Notes under the pieces: model-generated
What the model was told of the DNA's origin: nothing
What the model saw: the letters and a program-made list of their open reading frames with translations, nothing else
The model's database searches: none
Program-made: the position numbers and the translations under genes
In this document: positions 27,501 through 36,367 of the stretch, piece by piece
How the letters are laid out: each line of letters starts with the position of its first letter
How positions within the stretch are numbered: the stretch's first letter is position 1
Source: DATNPX01 sp036702975
GTDB lineage: Bacteria > Cyanobacteriota > Vampirovibrionia > Obscuribacterales > Obscuribacteraceae
Assembly: GCA_036702975.1 (NCBI GenBank)
Contig: DATNPX010000049.1
Coordinates: 92,119-156,118, forward strand
Direction: 5' to 3'
Length of the DNA: 64,000 bases

Positions 27501-28045
27501 GTCAGAGATTGGGAGAAATGGAATGCTGGGCGTTGGAAGCTTTCGGTAGCGCCTACTCCTTGCAAGAGATGCTCACAATCAAGTCGGACGACGTCAACGG
27601 TCGCTCACGCGCTTATGAATCGATCGTCAAGGGTGAAAATCTAAAGCGTCCCGGCATTCCGGAGTCGTTCAAGGTGCTCGTCCGCGAATTGCAATCGATC
27701 GGTCTCGATGTGTCGGTCGCCAAGCGTACTCGTGAAGGCGGCGAGCTGGAAGTCGATCTGATGACGGAAGTTGAAGAAGCACGTCCTCGTGGATTGCGCC
27801 GTGCCAACCAGTTCAGCGAGATCGGCATGGAGTCTGAACTTGCAGAACTCGGCAGACAGCCAGTCGTGCCATCAGCGGCAGTGGCAGTCAGCGAAGCCGA
27901 TGAAGGTTTCGAGTCTGTCGTCGGCGTAGGCGGTGGTGGCGGAAGTGATGACGAAGACAACGGCACTGAAGCCGCTGCCGACGAAGTCGTCTCTTTTGCT
28001 GCCGACGATGAAGGCGACGAAGACGACGCAGGTGATGACATCTAG
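24539..28045 (+). CDS. rpoB: DNA-directed RNA polymerase subunit beta
   Basis: The 1168-residue beta subunit of RNA polymerase. The rifampicin region near 375-410 contains [20 protein letters not shown] and [18 protein letters not shown], with the usual Gln, Asp, His and Ser at sites where substitutions give rifampicin resistance. [20 protein letters not shown] follows, with [14 protein letters not shown] near 830 and [20 protein letters not shown] near the end. The length is closer to cyanobacterial beta than to the 1342 residues of E. coli. The last 50 residues are an unusual acidic Gly/Asp/Glu tail. The ATG is preceded by AGAGGTAA. First gene of the rpo operon. Confidence 0.99.
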   Translation: [1168 protein letters not shown]

Positions 28046-28058
28046 AGTACTTATGCAG

Positions 28059-28090
28059 AGCGAACCTTGGGCTCCTGCCTGGGGTTCGCT
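28059..28090 (+). promoter_or_regulatory. Hairpin in the rpoB-rpoC1 gap
   Basis: Arms AGCGAACC (28059-28066) and GGTTCGCT (28083-28090) enclose a G/C-rich loop. No T-run follows, so it is more likely an RNA stability or processing element than a terminator. Confidence 0.5.
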
Positions 28091-28151
28091 TCTTGCCCCG
28101 TAAAAAACAGCAATGGGAAAAACCCATCCCGTGGAGGTCTGACAGGTAATT

Positions 28152-29951
28152 ATGCCTACGAGTATTGATAGGTTTGACTACATTAAAATCGGTATCGCAT
28201 CGCCGGAGCGAATCCTCAGTTGGTCGCACGGCGAAGTGACGAAGCCGGAAACAATCAATTACCGTACATTGAAGCCCGAAAAGGACGGCTTGTTCTGCGA
28301 GCGAATTTTCGGACCATCCAAGGACTGGGAGTGCTATTGCGGTAAGTACAAGCGCGTAAGGCATCGTGGTATCACTTGCGAACGTTGCGGTGTCGAAGTT
28401 ACCGACTCCAAAGTGCGCCGTCACAGAATGGGTCATATCAAGTTGGCTTGTTCGGTAACGCACATCTGGTTCTTGAAAGGCATCCCGAGTTACATCGGTC
28501 TCTTGCTCGACCTGCCTTTGCGTGACCTCGAACAAGTCGTTTACTTCAACGCTTACATCGTGACCAACGCAGGCAACGCTCCTGAGCTTCACAAGTATCA
28601 GCTGCTTTCTGAAGAAGAGTACGAAAGAACTCTCGACGATCCGAACCTCCAGTTCGACGTGGGCATCGGTGCCGAAGCGATAAAGCAGCTTCTGCATGAA
28701 CTGGCGAAACCGGTTTATGAGCGTCCGGACAACAAGGACGACAGAGGCAGATTGCTCGAATTGCCTGGTTTGAAAGAGTTGTCGAAAGCCTTGAGGGACG
28801 AGCTTGCCCTCGCTACAGGCTCTCAGCAGAAACGCGCCAAGATCATCAAGCGTTTGCGCTTGGTCGAAGCCTTGACCAACTCTCACACAGACCCTACCTG
28901 GGTCGTGCTGGACAATCTTCCGGTGACACCACCAGACCTTCGCCCAATGGTGCAGTTAGATGGTGGACGTTTCGCCACCTCCGACTTGAACGACCTCTAC
29001 AGACGCGTGATCAACAGAAACAACCGTCTAGCACGACTTCTTGAAATGGGCGCTCCTGAAATCATCGTGCGCAACGAAAAGCGTATGTTGCAGGAAGCCG
29101 TCGATGCCTTGATCGACAACGGCCGCCGCGGTCGTGTTGTGGTCGGTCCAAACAACCGCCCACTGAAGTCTCTGTCCAATATCATCGAAGGTAAGCAAGG
29201 ACGATTCCGTCAAAACCTACTCGGTAAGCGCGTCGACTACTCAGGTCGTTCGGTTATCGTGGTTGGTCCTTCCTTGAAACTGCATCAGTGCGGTCTGCCG
29301 CGCGAAATGGCCCTCGAGTTGTTCAAGCCGTTCGTCATCAATAAGTTGATTGAGCGGCAGATCGTGCAGAACATCAAGTCAGCCAAGAAGCAGATTGAAA
29401 AAGGCTCGGCAGTGGTCTGGGAGATTCTCGAAGAAGTGATTCAAGGTCACCCAGTGCTCTTGAACCGCGCCCCTACGCTGCACAGATTGGGTATTCAAGC
29501 CTTCGAACCAGTGCTCGTGGAAGGTCGTGCTATTCAGCTTCACCCGCTCGTTTGCTCAGCCTTCAACGCTGACTTCGACGGTGACCAAATGGCTGTACAC
29601 GTACCGCTCTCTGTTGAAGCACAGGCTGAAGCGCACATGCTAATGCTCGCCTCGAACAACATCTTGTTGCCGGCTACCGGTCGTCCAACAGTTACTCCAA
29701 CCCAGGACATGGTGTTGGGTATCTACTATCTGACGATTGAAAAGCCAAATTCCGATGATCCGGAAGTGTGCAAGGGTGCTGGACGTCGCTTCTATAGCCT
29801 CGCCGATGCTCGCTCGGCATTTGATGCCGGCATCATCGATTTGCACGCCAAGATCAAAGTGCGTGACGTCGATGGCAAGCTCATCGAGACAACGGCAGGA
29901 CGCATCATCTTCAATGAGGTTGTCCGTTCGGCAATCTCGGTAGCGAACTAA
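28152..29951 (+). CDS. rpoC1: RNA polymerase subunit gamma (RpoC1, N-terminal beta-prime)
   Basis: The 599-residue N-terminal half of a split beta-prime subunit. The zinc-binding cysteines are CYCGKYKRVRHRGITCERCG, near 61-79. The catalytic Mg-binding loop NADFDGDQMAVHVPLS lies near 472-487 with its three Asp residues, and RGRVVVGPNNRPLKSLS and GKQGRFRQNLLGKRVDYSGR are further conserved blocks. The protein stops soon after the active site, where rpoC1 ends in cyanobacteria. It is the second gene of the rpo operon, separated from rpoB by 106 bp and from rpoC2 by 93 bp. The GGAGG before the start is well placed. Confidence 0.98.
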   Translation: MPTSIDRFDYIKIGIASPERILSWSHGEVTKPETINYRTLKPEKDGLFCERIFGPSKDWECYCGKYKRVRHRGITCERCGVEVTDSKVRRHRMGHIKLACSVTHIWFLKGIPSYIGLLLDLPLRDLEQVVYFNAYIVTNAGNAPELHKYQLLSEEEYERTLDDPNLQFDVGIGAEAIKQLLHELAKPVYERPDNKDDRGRLLELPGLKELSKALRDELALATGSQQKRAKIIKRLRLVEALTNSHTDPTWVVLDNLPVTPPDLRPMVQLDGGRFATSDLNDLYRRVINRNNRLARLLEMGAPEIIVRNEKRMLQEAVDALIDNGRRGRVVVGPNNRPLKSLSNIIEGKQGRFRQNLLGKRVDYSGRSVIVVGPSLKLHQCGLPREMALELFKPFVINKLIERQIVQNIKSAKKQIEKGSAVVWEILEEVIQGHPVLLNRAPTLHRLGIQAFEPVLVEGRAIQLHPLVCSAFNADFDGDQMAVHVPLSVEAQAEAHMLMLASNNILLPATGRPTVTPTQDMVLGIYYLTIEKPNSDDPEVCKGAGRRFYSLADARSAFDAGIIDLHAKIKVRDVDGKLIETTAGRIIFNEVVRSAISVAN

Positions 29952-29963
29952 CTCGCAGTGCCC

Positions 29964-30002
29964 GGAAGCAGCGTTCGTCGCGATATCGATGGTCCTGCTT
30001 CC
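29964..30002 (+). promoter_or_regulatory. Hairpin in the rpoC1-rpoC2 gap
   Basis: Arms GGAAGCAG (29964-29971) and CTGCTTCC (29995-30002) enclose a 23-nt loop. No T-run follows. It matches the presence of a hairpin in the preceding gap. Confidence 0.5.
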
Positions 30003-30044
30003 AAATCAGACCAGTCAAAACGTAATTGAATCAAAGAGGGACCT

Positions 30045-33000
30045 ATGGTCAGCAGCCAAAATAAGCAAGAGACGTTTGAATTCATCAATTACACAGTAGA
30101 CAAGAAAAAGCTCGGCGCTCTTTTGTCTCAAGTGTATGAGAAATACGGCACGGCAAAAACCGCAGAACTAGCTAACTCGCTCAAGGATCTGGGCTTTCAC
30201 TATGCCACCAGAGCCGGTGTAACCATCTCCATCGACGACCTCGATGTGCCGGATGCGAAGAAGGGACTTATCTCGGCCGCCGAGAAAGAGATCGAAGCAG
30301 CACAACGTCGCTACGAACGCGGCGAAATCACAGAAGTTGAGCGCTATAACAAGGTTATCGACACCTGGTCTGCTACCACTGACCAGTTGACCAAGGAAGT
30401 GGTCGACAACTTCGACCGTTTGAATCCTGTGTACATGATGGCGTTCTCCGGAGCTCGCGGTAACATCTCGCAAGTTCGTCAGCTCGTCGGAATGCGCGGC
30501 TTGATGGCTGACTCTCAAGGTCAGATCATCGACTTGCCGATTAAAGCAAACTTCCGCGAAGGCTTGAACGTAACCGAGTACATCATCTCCTCATACGGCG
30601 CCCGTAAGGGTCTTGTAGATACAGCCTTGAAGACAGCCGACTCTGGTTATCTGACCAGACGTCTCGTCGACGTTGCTCAAGACGTTATCGTGCGTGACAC
30701 TGATTGCAAAACCAGCCGCGGTATCTCCATGCAAGCAATCATGGAAGGCGACAAGGCGATGGTGCCTCTCTCCGAGCGCATTTATGGACGCAGCGCTTCC
30801 GAAGATGTCGTCAATCCAGAGACTGGCGAAGTGCTCGTTCGCGCAGGTGAACTGCTGCACAGAACAATCGCGCAGAAGCTTGAGAAATCACTGCCTAAGA
30901 CCACTGCAGTCAAAGTGCGTTCGCCACTCACTTGCGACAGCCAATACGGCGTCTGCCAGAAGTGCTATGGCTGGTCTTTGACCAACAACCGCCTGGTCGA
31001 CACCGGTGAAGCTATCGGTATTATCGCCGCGCAGTCAATCGGTGAGCCGGGTACACAGCTGACAATGAGAACGTTCCACACAGGCGGCGCCGTCGCTGGT
31101 GGAAGCAGCCGTGCCCAGTTGAAGTCACCGGCAAATGGCGAACTGACATTCAAGATAGCCTCACGTTCAGTGCGTACAGGTTACGGGGACGTCGTCGAAC
31201 AAACGACCAAAGACGGTCAACTGAAAGTGACAGCCGGTTCGAAAGAACACACACTAAACGTGCCGGTTGGAGCTTTGATTTTGATCAAGTCCGGTTCGGA
31301 AGTGACAGCTGGACAAGTTTTGGCTGAGTACGACCCACCTGGCGCCAAGAAGAACTTGACCGAGCGCGCCACTAAAGATATTACCGCCGATATCTCAGGT
31401 CGTATTATGTTCCACGGCTTCCAAGCTGATGAAAAGCGCGACAGACAGGGGAATATCTCCCGCACTGCCAACCGTGCCGGTATCATCTGGGTATTGGAAG
31501 GTGACGTATACAACTTGCCGTCAGGCGCGCATGTCGTCGTCAAAGACGGACAAGATGTGGTGCCGAACGACGTTCTCGCCGAAATCACAATCAACACCGA
31601 ATATGGTGGCGAAGTGCGCTTCGGTCCGGAAATCGAAACAGAGCCCCTCAAAGGCAAGAAGAACGCTAATCTCTCCCGCCTCGTAAAAGGCAAAGAGTTG
31701 AACATCGTTATCTCATCTGTCGGTGCCGGCAACGCCAAGCTTGAACAATCCAAGCAAGGCAATATCTGGCGCTGCACAAAGCACAAAGAAGCCTACACGA
31801 TCAAGGTCGTCAACGAAGAGATTGTCGAAAACGGCAAGATCGTCGCCGAACTGGTCGATGATGGCACCAACGTCGTCGCCTCAGGCGGTGAAATCATTTA
31901 CGACGGTGTTGAAATCGATGACCGCCGCGTCGTCACCAAAGCTGGTCGCATTCTCTTCGTTCCAGAAGAAGTGCACTTCATCTCGAAAGATATCAGCTTG
32001 AAGATGTGCGAATCAGGCGACACTGTAACTGCCGGACAGGAAGTCGTAAAAGACGTCTTCGCCCACATGGAAGGTATCGTCGAAATCGTTGCCGACAACG
32101 ACATCATTCACGAAGTGATCGTCCGCCCAGGCGAACTGTTCAACATCAACGATCCTTCAGATGTGAAAGTTCCGGAAGGACAGATCGTCGAACCAGGCAC
32201 CGAAATCATCGAAGGTCACAAGTTCAAAGATCGCAAGATCGTCAACATTCTCGAGAAAGAAGACGGCAACATCCAAGTGCTCGTGCGTCCGATCGAAGAA
32301 TATTGGATCGAGCCGAAAGACACGAAGTTCAAACACAAAGCGACAGACGACAAGATCAGCTTGCGTTCCGTCACTCAGCTCTTGTTCCGCGACCGCGAAA
32401 AAGTTCGCAACCTGCAAGGCGCACAGTTGACCAGAACCTCCCTGGTTCTCCAAATGCAAGGTCAATTGATGGGACTCAAGGGTATCGTCGAAATCGGCGA
32501 AGAAGAAATGAACATCGTCGTACAGGAAAACATCCTGTTGCGTCGTGAGCATGACCTCAACGTCACACTGCTTTCAGTGCAGAACGGAGACATTGTCCCA
32601 GCCAAGTCTGGTGTCGCCACCACCCAGGTGCTGACCAAAGACGCAGCTCGCGTGCAACTGTCGAAGTCTGACGAACGTCGTATTTTGTTGATCACAGAAG
32701 AACAACAAATCGTGCACAAGGCAAAGGGCGCTGTTACCTGCAAGGAAGGCGACCTGCTCAAGAACTCCGACCCTATTTCGAAGAGTTCAACAGCTACGCA
32801 CTCCGGTCAAGTCACCGCCATTGATGGCAGTGAAGTGACTCTCAGAAAGGGCAGACCTTATCTGATTTCAGGTAATACACAACTGCAAAGCGAAGACGGA
32901 GCACTGGTGCAACGCGGCGACTTGCTCGCAACACTCGTGTTCGAACGCCAGAAAACAGGGGACATCGTTCAGGGTCTTCCGCGCGTTGAAGAACTGCTTG

Positions 33001-33737
33001 AAGCTCGTAAACCGAAAGAGTCGGCGATCCTCGCCGAACGTGTCGGCCGTGCCCGCATTCAACGTGAAGACGATCAAACAAGGCTGTTCCTCGTCTACGG
33101 CGAAGGCGCCGAAGAAGAGATCATCATTCCCTCCGGACTCAACGTCATCGTCGAAGATGGTGAAGAGATCACACTCGGTAAGACTCTCACCGACGGACCA
33201 CCCAACCCGCACGATATTGTTCGCTTGAGAGGCATCGAAGCTGCTCAGAAATACTTGGTCGACGAAGTACAGTCTGTGTACCGTTCGCAAGGTGTGGAAA
33301 TCGCCGACAAACACATCGAAGTCATCGTTCGTCAAATGACCCGCAAGGTCCGTGTTGACGAGCCGGGCGATACGATCATGTTGCCAGGCGAACTGCTCGA
33401 GCGTTTCTACCTCGACCAAGAGGGCGAAAAGAGCCGCCAAGCTGGCACACGCGAAGCCACATACACAGCGGTTTTGCTCGGTATCACCAAAGCCAGCTTG
33501 AACACAGAAAGCTTCATCTCTGCCGCTTCATTCCAAGAAACGACCAGAATCTTGACCGAAGCAGCTGTGGAAGGAAAGAAAGACTGGTTGCGCGGACTGA
33601 AGGAAAACGTGATCATCGGCCGCTTGATCCCAGCCGGTACCGGCTTCCAGGGTCACACCATGCCGCAGGAGGAGGAAGAGGAAGAGGAAGATATCTATCC
33701 GCCAATCGGTGAAGGTAGCTTCAACGTTCCGGCTTAG
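30045..33737 (+). CDS. rpoC2: RNA polymerase subunit beta-prime (RpoC2)
   Basis: The 1230-residue C-terminal half of beta-prime. The second zinc site has CDSQYGVCQKCYGW near 297-310. The trigger loop first helix (GEPGTQLTMRTFHTGG, near 333-348) is separated from its second helix region (GDIVQGLPRVEELLEARKPK, near 971-990) by about 600 residues rich in beta strands. That corresponds to the large SI3 insertion of cyanobacterial beta-prime. Conserved DIVRLRGIEAAQKYLVDEVQ and SVYRSQGVEIADKHIEVIVR follow. A Glu-rich run (EEEEEEEED) lies near the C-terminus. The ATG follows AGAGGGACC. Confidence 0.98.
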   Translation: MVSSQNKQETFEFINYTVDKKKLGALLSQVYEKYGTAKTAELANSLKDLGFHYATRAGVTISIDDLDVPDAKKGLISAAEKEIEAAQRRYERGEITEVERYNKVIDTWSATTDQLTKEVVDNFDRLNPVYMMAFSGARGNISQVRQLVGMRGLMADSQGQIIDLPIKANFREGLNVTEYIISSYGARKGLVDTALKTADSGYLTRRLVDVAQDVIVRDTDCKTSRGISMQAIMEGDKAMVPLSERIYGRSASEDVVNPETGEVLVRAGELLHRTIAQKLEKSLPKTTAVKVRSPLTCDSQYGVCQKCYGWSLTNNRLVDTGEAIGIIAAQSIGEPGTQLTMRTFHTGGAVAGGSSRAQLKSPANGELTFKIASRSVRTGYGDVVEQTTKDGQLKVTAGSKEHTLNVPVGALILIKSGSEVTAGQVLAEYDPPGAKKNLTERATKDITADISGRIMFHGFQADEKRDRQGNISRTANRAGIIWVLEGDVYNLPSGAHVVVKDGQDVVPNDVLAEITINTEYGGEVRFGPEIETEPLKGKKNANLSRLVKGKELNIVISSVGAGNAKLEQSKQGNIWRCTKHKEAYTIKVVNEEIVENGKIVAELVDDGTNVVASGGEIIYDGVEIDDRRVVTKAGRILFVPEEVHFISKDISLKMCESGDTVTAGQEVVKDVFAHMEGIVEIVADNDIIHEVIVRPGELFNINDPSDVKVPEGQIVEPGTEIIEGHKFKDRKIVNILEKEDGNIQVLVRPIEEYWIEPKDTKFKHKATDDKISLRSVTQLLFRDREKVRNLQGAQLTRTSLVLQMQGQLMGLKGIVEIGEEEMNIVVQENILLRREHDLNVTLLSVQNGDIVPAKSGVATTQVLTKDAARVQLSKSDERRILLITEEQQIVHKAKGAVTCKEGDLLKNSDPISKSSTATHSGQVTAIDGSEVTLRKGRPYLISGNTQLQSEDGALVQRGDLLATLVFERQKTGDIVQGLPRVEELLEARKPKESAILAERVGRARIQREDDQTRLFLVYGEGAEEEIIIPSGLNVIVEDGEEITLGKTLTDGPPNPHDIVRLRGIEAAQKYLVDEVQSVYRSQGVEIADKHIEVIVRQMTRKVRVDEPGDTIMLPGELLERFYLDQEGEKSRQAGTREATYTAVLLGITKASLNTESFISAASFQETTRILTEAAVEGKKDWLRGLKENVIIGRLIPAGTGFQGHTMPQEEEEEEEDIYPPIGEGSFNVPA

Positions 33738-33766
33738 TCCTGAAGTCCTGACCGCCAATAAAACGA

Positions 33767-33795
33767 GAAGAGCCTGCTTTATGTGCAGGCTCTTC
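33767..33795. terminator. Terminator of the rpo operon
   Basis: An 11-bp perfect stem GAAGAGCCTGC/GCAGGCTCTTC with a 7-nt loop, then TTTTTC on the plus strand. It lies 30 bp after rpoC2. On the other strand it is followed by TCGTTTTATT and may also serve the convergent gene. Confidence 0.85.
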
Positions 33796-33831
33796 TTTTT
33801 CAAAGCTCTCTCAAATATTGCCTGATTTGGT

Positions 33832-34287
33832 CTAAGATTTGACACGCTGAGGCGCTAGCACTAAGTCTGTACCCAGGATCTGGCAAGCATCGAAGCGCTT
33901 CCTGATTCTATGCGACAGAAAATAAGTTAATGGTGTTCTGGACGGGTTGCAGCCCTGATCGAGCAGGAGATGAGTCAAAATTGAAAGCGAGATCCCAACT
34001 CTGTATGGCTGACGTCGCGGTCCACGAAACAGCAGGAAAAAGAGTGCTAGGAGCTCAAAAGAGTGCAGAGGCAAGTAGAGCTTCCCACTGTATTTTTCAT
34101 GCTCAGCCTCGTTAAAGCGCTGCCAGTTGGGCTTCCACCCATGAGCACTGACATAGTCCACGATATGGTCAAGGTCAATCAACCAACCGACGAAAAAGCT
34201 AGCCAACGCTGCAGGGCGGGATCTGTGCACGGCATAGCTTGCCAACCCTACCCCGGCCGAAGCAACGATGTGTCCAAATGTGCGCAT
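33832..34287 (-). CDS. Membrane-bound metal-dependent hydrolase-like protein
   Basis: A 151-residue protein with two to three hydrophobic segments (VASAGVGLASYAVH, LASFFVGWLIDLDHIVDYV, FELLALFFLLF). The conserved-looking metal ligands WLIDLDHIVDY near 34-44, LHSFE near 75 and THLLLDQ near 105 recall the YdjM/DUF457-like inner-membrane hydrolases. Substrate unknown. The gene is convergent with rpoC2 and shares its terminator region. Confidence 0.65.
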   Translation of the reverse strand: MRTFGHIVASAGVGLASYAVHRSRPAALASFFVGWLIDLDHIVDYVSAHGWKPNWQRFNEAEHEKYSGKLYLPLHSFELLALFFLLFRGPRRQPYRVGISLSILTHLLLDQGCNPSRTPLTYFLSHRIRKRFDACQILGTDLVLAPQRVKS

Positions 34288-34540
34288 GTCTTGCAGTCCC
34301 TCAACTCAGTGTCCGATATGGTATTAATCCAAGCCGGACGACATAACGTTCCCGCCGATTCAACATCATCGGCAATGTCCTATATACCCTTTGCAGAGCT
34401 TCTTTCTCGCCTTGCTTCATACCCAGCAACCATTGATTTGTGAACTTTATTAAACAGACGCCCCAAACCTGAGTCCGGTTCCGCATTTGCAGACCCAATA
34501 CTCAGAACAACCGCAAGCAAAATTCATCAGGAGATTGTCC
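34288..34540. other. Divergent intergenic region
   Basis: This 250-bp region lies between the divergent hydrolase-like and TPR genes. A 65-codon minus-strand frame (34301-34498) crosses it, with a basic end (MLNRRERYVVRLG) loosely like a sigma region 4. It ends 13 bp before the hydrolase start. It was not called. Confidence 0.3.
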
Positions 34541-35698
34541 ATGCCGCTCGATAAAAGAATCGCCACCTTAGCCACCATCCAGGTTGCGCTTTTAGCTGGT
34601 GGGTTTGGAACTGGCAGGGTGGAAGCGCAGACACCGCCGGCTCAGCCAAACGCCGCCGTCAGCATGTACAACCTCGGGCTCAAGGCTTACAAGGAAGGCA
34701 CACCAGAGTCTGCCATCATCTTTTTCACCCGCGCCTGCGACATCAATCCAGACTTGGCAGATGCTCAATACAACCTCGGTGTGCTCTATCAGAGCCAGAA
34801 GCGTTGCAAAGAAGCGGTTCCTAGATTTCAGGAAGTTCTGCGAGTAAAGCCGATGGATACAGATGCTCATTATCAGCTGGCGCTCTGCTACATAGACCTG
34901 GGTCAATATGCTGACGCTCGCCAACATCTTTCGACCATAGCGCCAAACAATCCACACTTTGCTGATGCGCAAAAACGTCTGTCTATGTTGGACGGACAGC
35001 AGAACATGACTGCGCCCGGTGCACCGGCGGCTGCGCCCGTGCAGCAACCTGTTTTAACTCAGGCACCTCAAACCCCGGCGCCCTCTGCATATAGCTCACA
35101 GACGCCTGCAGCTACAACGACGGCCTACATGAGCACACCACAGACAGATTTCAATGCACCGGCTCAGCCAACTGGCGGCGTGGGTTCAGCCTACCAGCCA
35201 CAGGCAACGACACCTCCTGTGGTGCAGCCGACTCAACCAACGGTACCAACTTTGAATACAATGAAGCGAGCCTATCCAACACAAGGTGGCGGACCGACTC
35301 CTGTATTGGCTAACTGCACCGTACGCATTATCGCGACTGGCTTCAACGCTCCAGCAGGTTTGGCGTTCGACAAACAAGGCAACCTCTATGTCGCCAACTT
35401 CAATAACAATACGGTCGACAGAATCAACGCTGATGGCAGCCGTTCACAATTCAGCTCCGGTGCCAATTTGAAAGGACCAATCGGTCTCATCGTCGACGGT
35501 TCTAACTATGTCTACGTAGCAAACTACAGTGCTGGAACCGTCGCGAGAATAAGCCCCAGCGGCGTCTCTACTATCATCGCTACGGGCTTTAGAAAGCCGT
35601 ATTATCTAACTTTGGACAAAGACGGCAACTTGTTCGTCAGCCAGCAAGAAGACAATACGGTGGTGCGTATTACACTGCCGAAGTCAGTTGTGCGCTAA
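34541..35698 (+). CDS. Exported TPR and NHL-type beta-propeller protein
   Basis: About 385 residues from the ATG at 34541, which has an AGGAG site. The signal peptide ATIQVALLAGGFGTGRVEAQ precedes two to three TPRs (YNLGLKAYKEGTPESAIIFF, YNLGVLYQSQKRCKEAVPRF, YQLALCYIDLGQYADARQHL). A Pro/Thr/Gln-rich linker follows, then about 120 residues of a beta-propeller. The propeller repeats are of the NHL/SMP-30 kind (PAGLAFDKQGNLYVANFNNN, GPIGLIVDGSNYVYVANYSA, PYYLTLDKDGNLFVSQQEDN). Only about three blades are present, so it may associate. Likely a periplasmic binding or scaffold protein. It sits directly upstream of the acyltransferase gene. Confidence 0.85.
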   Translation: MPLDKRIATLATIQVALLAGGFGTGRVEAQTPPAQPNAAVSMYNLGLKAYKEGTPESAIIFFTRACDINPDLADAQYNLGVLYQSQKRCKEAVPRFQEVLRVKPMDTDAHYQLALCYIDLGQYADARQHLSTIAPNNPHFADAQKRLSMLDGQQNMTAPGAPAAAPVQQPVLTQAPQTPAPSAYSSQTPAATTTAYMSTPQTDFNAPAQPTGGVGSAYQPQATTPPVVQPTQPTVPTLNTMKRAYPTQGGGPTPVLANCTVRIIATGFNAPAGLAFDKQGNLYVANFNNNTVDRINADGSRSQFSSGANLKGPIGLIVDGSNYVYVANYSAGTVARISPSGVSTIIATGFRKPYYLTLDKDGNLFVSQQEDNTVVRITLPKSVVR

Positions 35699-35727
35699 CT
35701 AGATTCGAGACATGAAAAGGCGCATGC

Positions 35728-36366
35728 ATGGCTGAATTCAACCCCGCCACTTTTACACCATTCAAAAAAAAGGTTCATTTATTCACGGCGCGGTATCTGC
35801 TGACGCCAATTTACTTAGTTAGAAACCGAATAAAAGTGTCTGGACGTGAGAATGTTCCAAAAGACAGGCCTTGCCTAATCGTCGGCAATCACATTTCGAA
35901 TTTCGATCCGCCATTGCTGTGCATCGCTACCGATGTGGCTATGGCCTATGTCGCAAAGGAAGAACTGTTCGATGTGCCGATTTTGAAGCACCTGATCAAT
36001 TTTTATGCCGCCATTCCAATCGACCGAGACAAGCCAGGCAAATCCACGATCAAAACGGTCAAAAAGATCTTTCAGGCCGGTTGGAATGTCGGTATGTTCA
36101 TCGAAGGAACCCGCAGCAAGATACCGGGACAGCTAGGACGTCCCCACTTGGGAGCTGCATACTTCGCTTATTCGAACAACGTTCCAATTCTGCCGGTAGG
36201 ATTGGTAAACATGCAGAAGCCGTGGCAACAGGGCGAGGCCCGCATTGGTGAAATTTTCATGCCTGAGAAAGATCTTGAAAAAACGACCTGGGAGACAATG
36301 GAAAGACTTTCAGTATTGACTGGCTACAAAATAGACCGGCACTTAGCCGAGAAGATAGAAGTCTAA
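35728..36366 (+). CDS. plsC: 1-acyl-sn-glycerol-3-phosphate acyltransferase (PlsC)
   Basis: A 212-residue enzyme making phosphatidic acid from lysophosphatidic acid. The HX4D motif is present as NHISNFDPPLL near 51-61. YVAKEELFDVPILKHLINF, GMFIEGTRSKIPG near 127-139 (EGTR motif) and NVPILPVGLVN complete the fold. An AAAAGG site precedes the ATG. The stop codon is 1 bp from the stop of surE on the other strand, so the two genes end tail to tail. Confidence 0.93.
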   Translation: MAEFNPATFTPFKKKVHLFTARYLLTPIYLVRNRIKVSGRENVPKDRPCLIVGNHISNFDPPLLCIATDVAMAYVAKEELFDVPILKHLINFYAAIPIDRDKPGKSTIKTVKKIFQAGWNVGMFIEGTRSKIPGQLGRPHLGAAYFAYSNNVPILPVGLVNMQKPWQQGEARIGEIFMPEKDLEKTTWETMERLSVLTGYKIDRHLAEKIEV

Positions 36367-36367
36367 C

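Noticed and set aside
27888..28886. A 332-codon minus-strand frame across the rpoB-rpoC1 boundary
   Set aside because: It overlaps two confident genes, ends in a basic low-complexity antisense of the acidic RpoB tail, and has no domain.
34301..34498. A 65-codon minus-strand frame with a vaguely sigma-region-4-like end
   Set aside because: It is short, has no strong ribosome binding site, and the resemblance is limited to a few residues before a stop. It could be a small upstream gene but cannot be supported.
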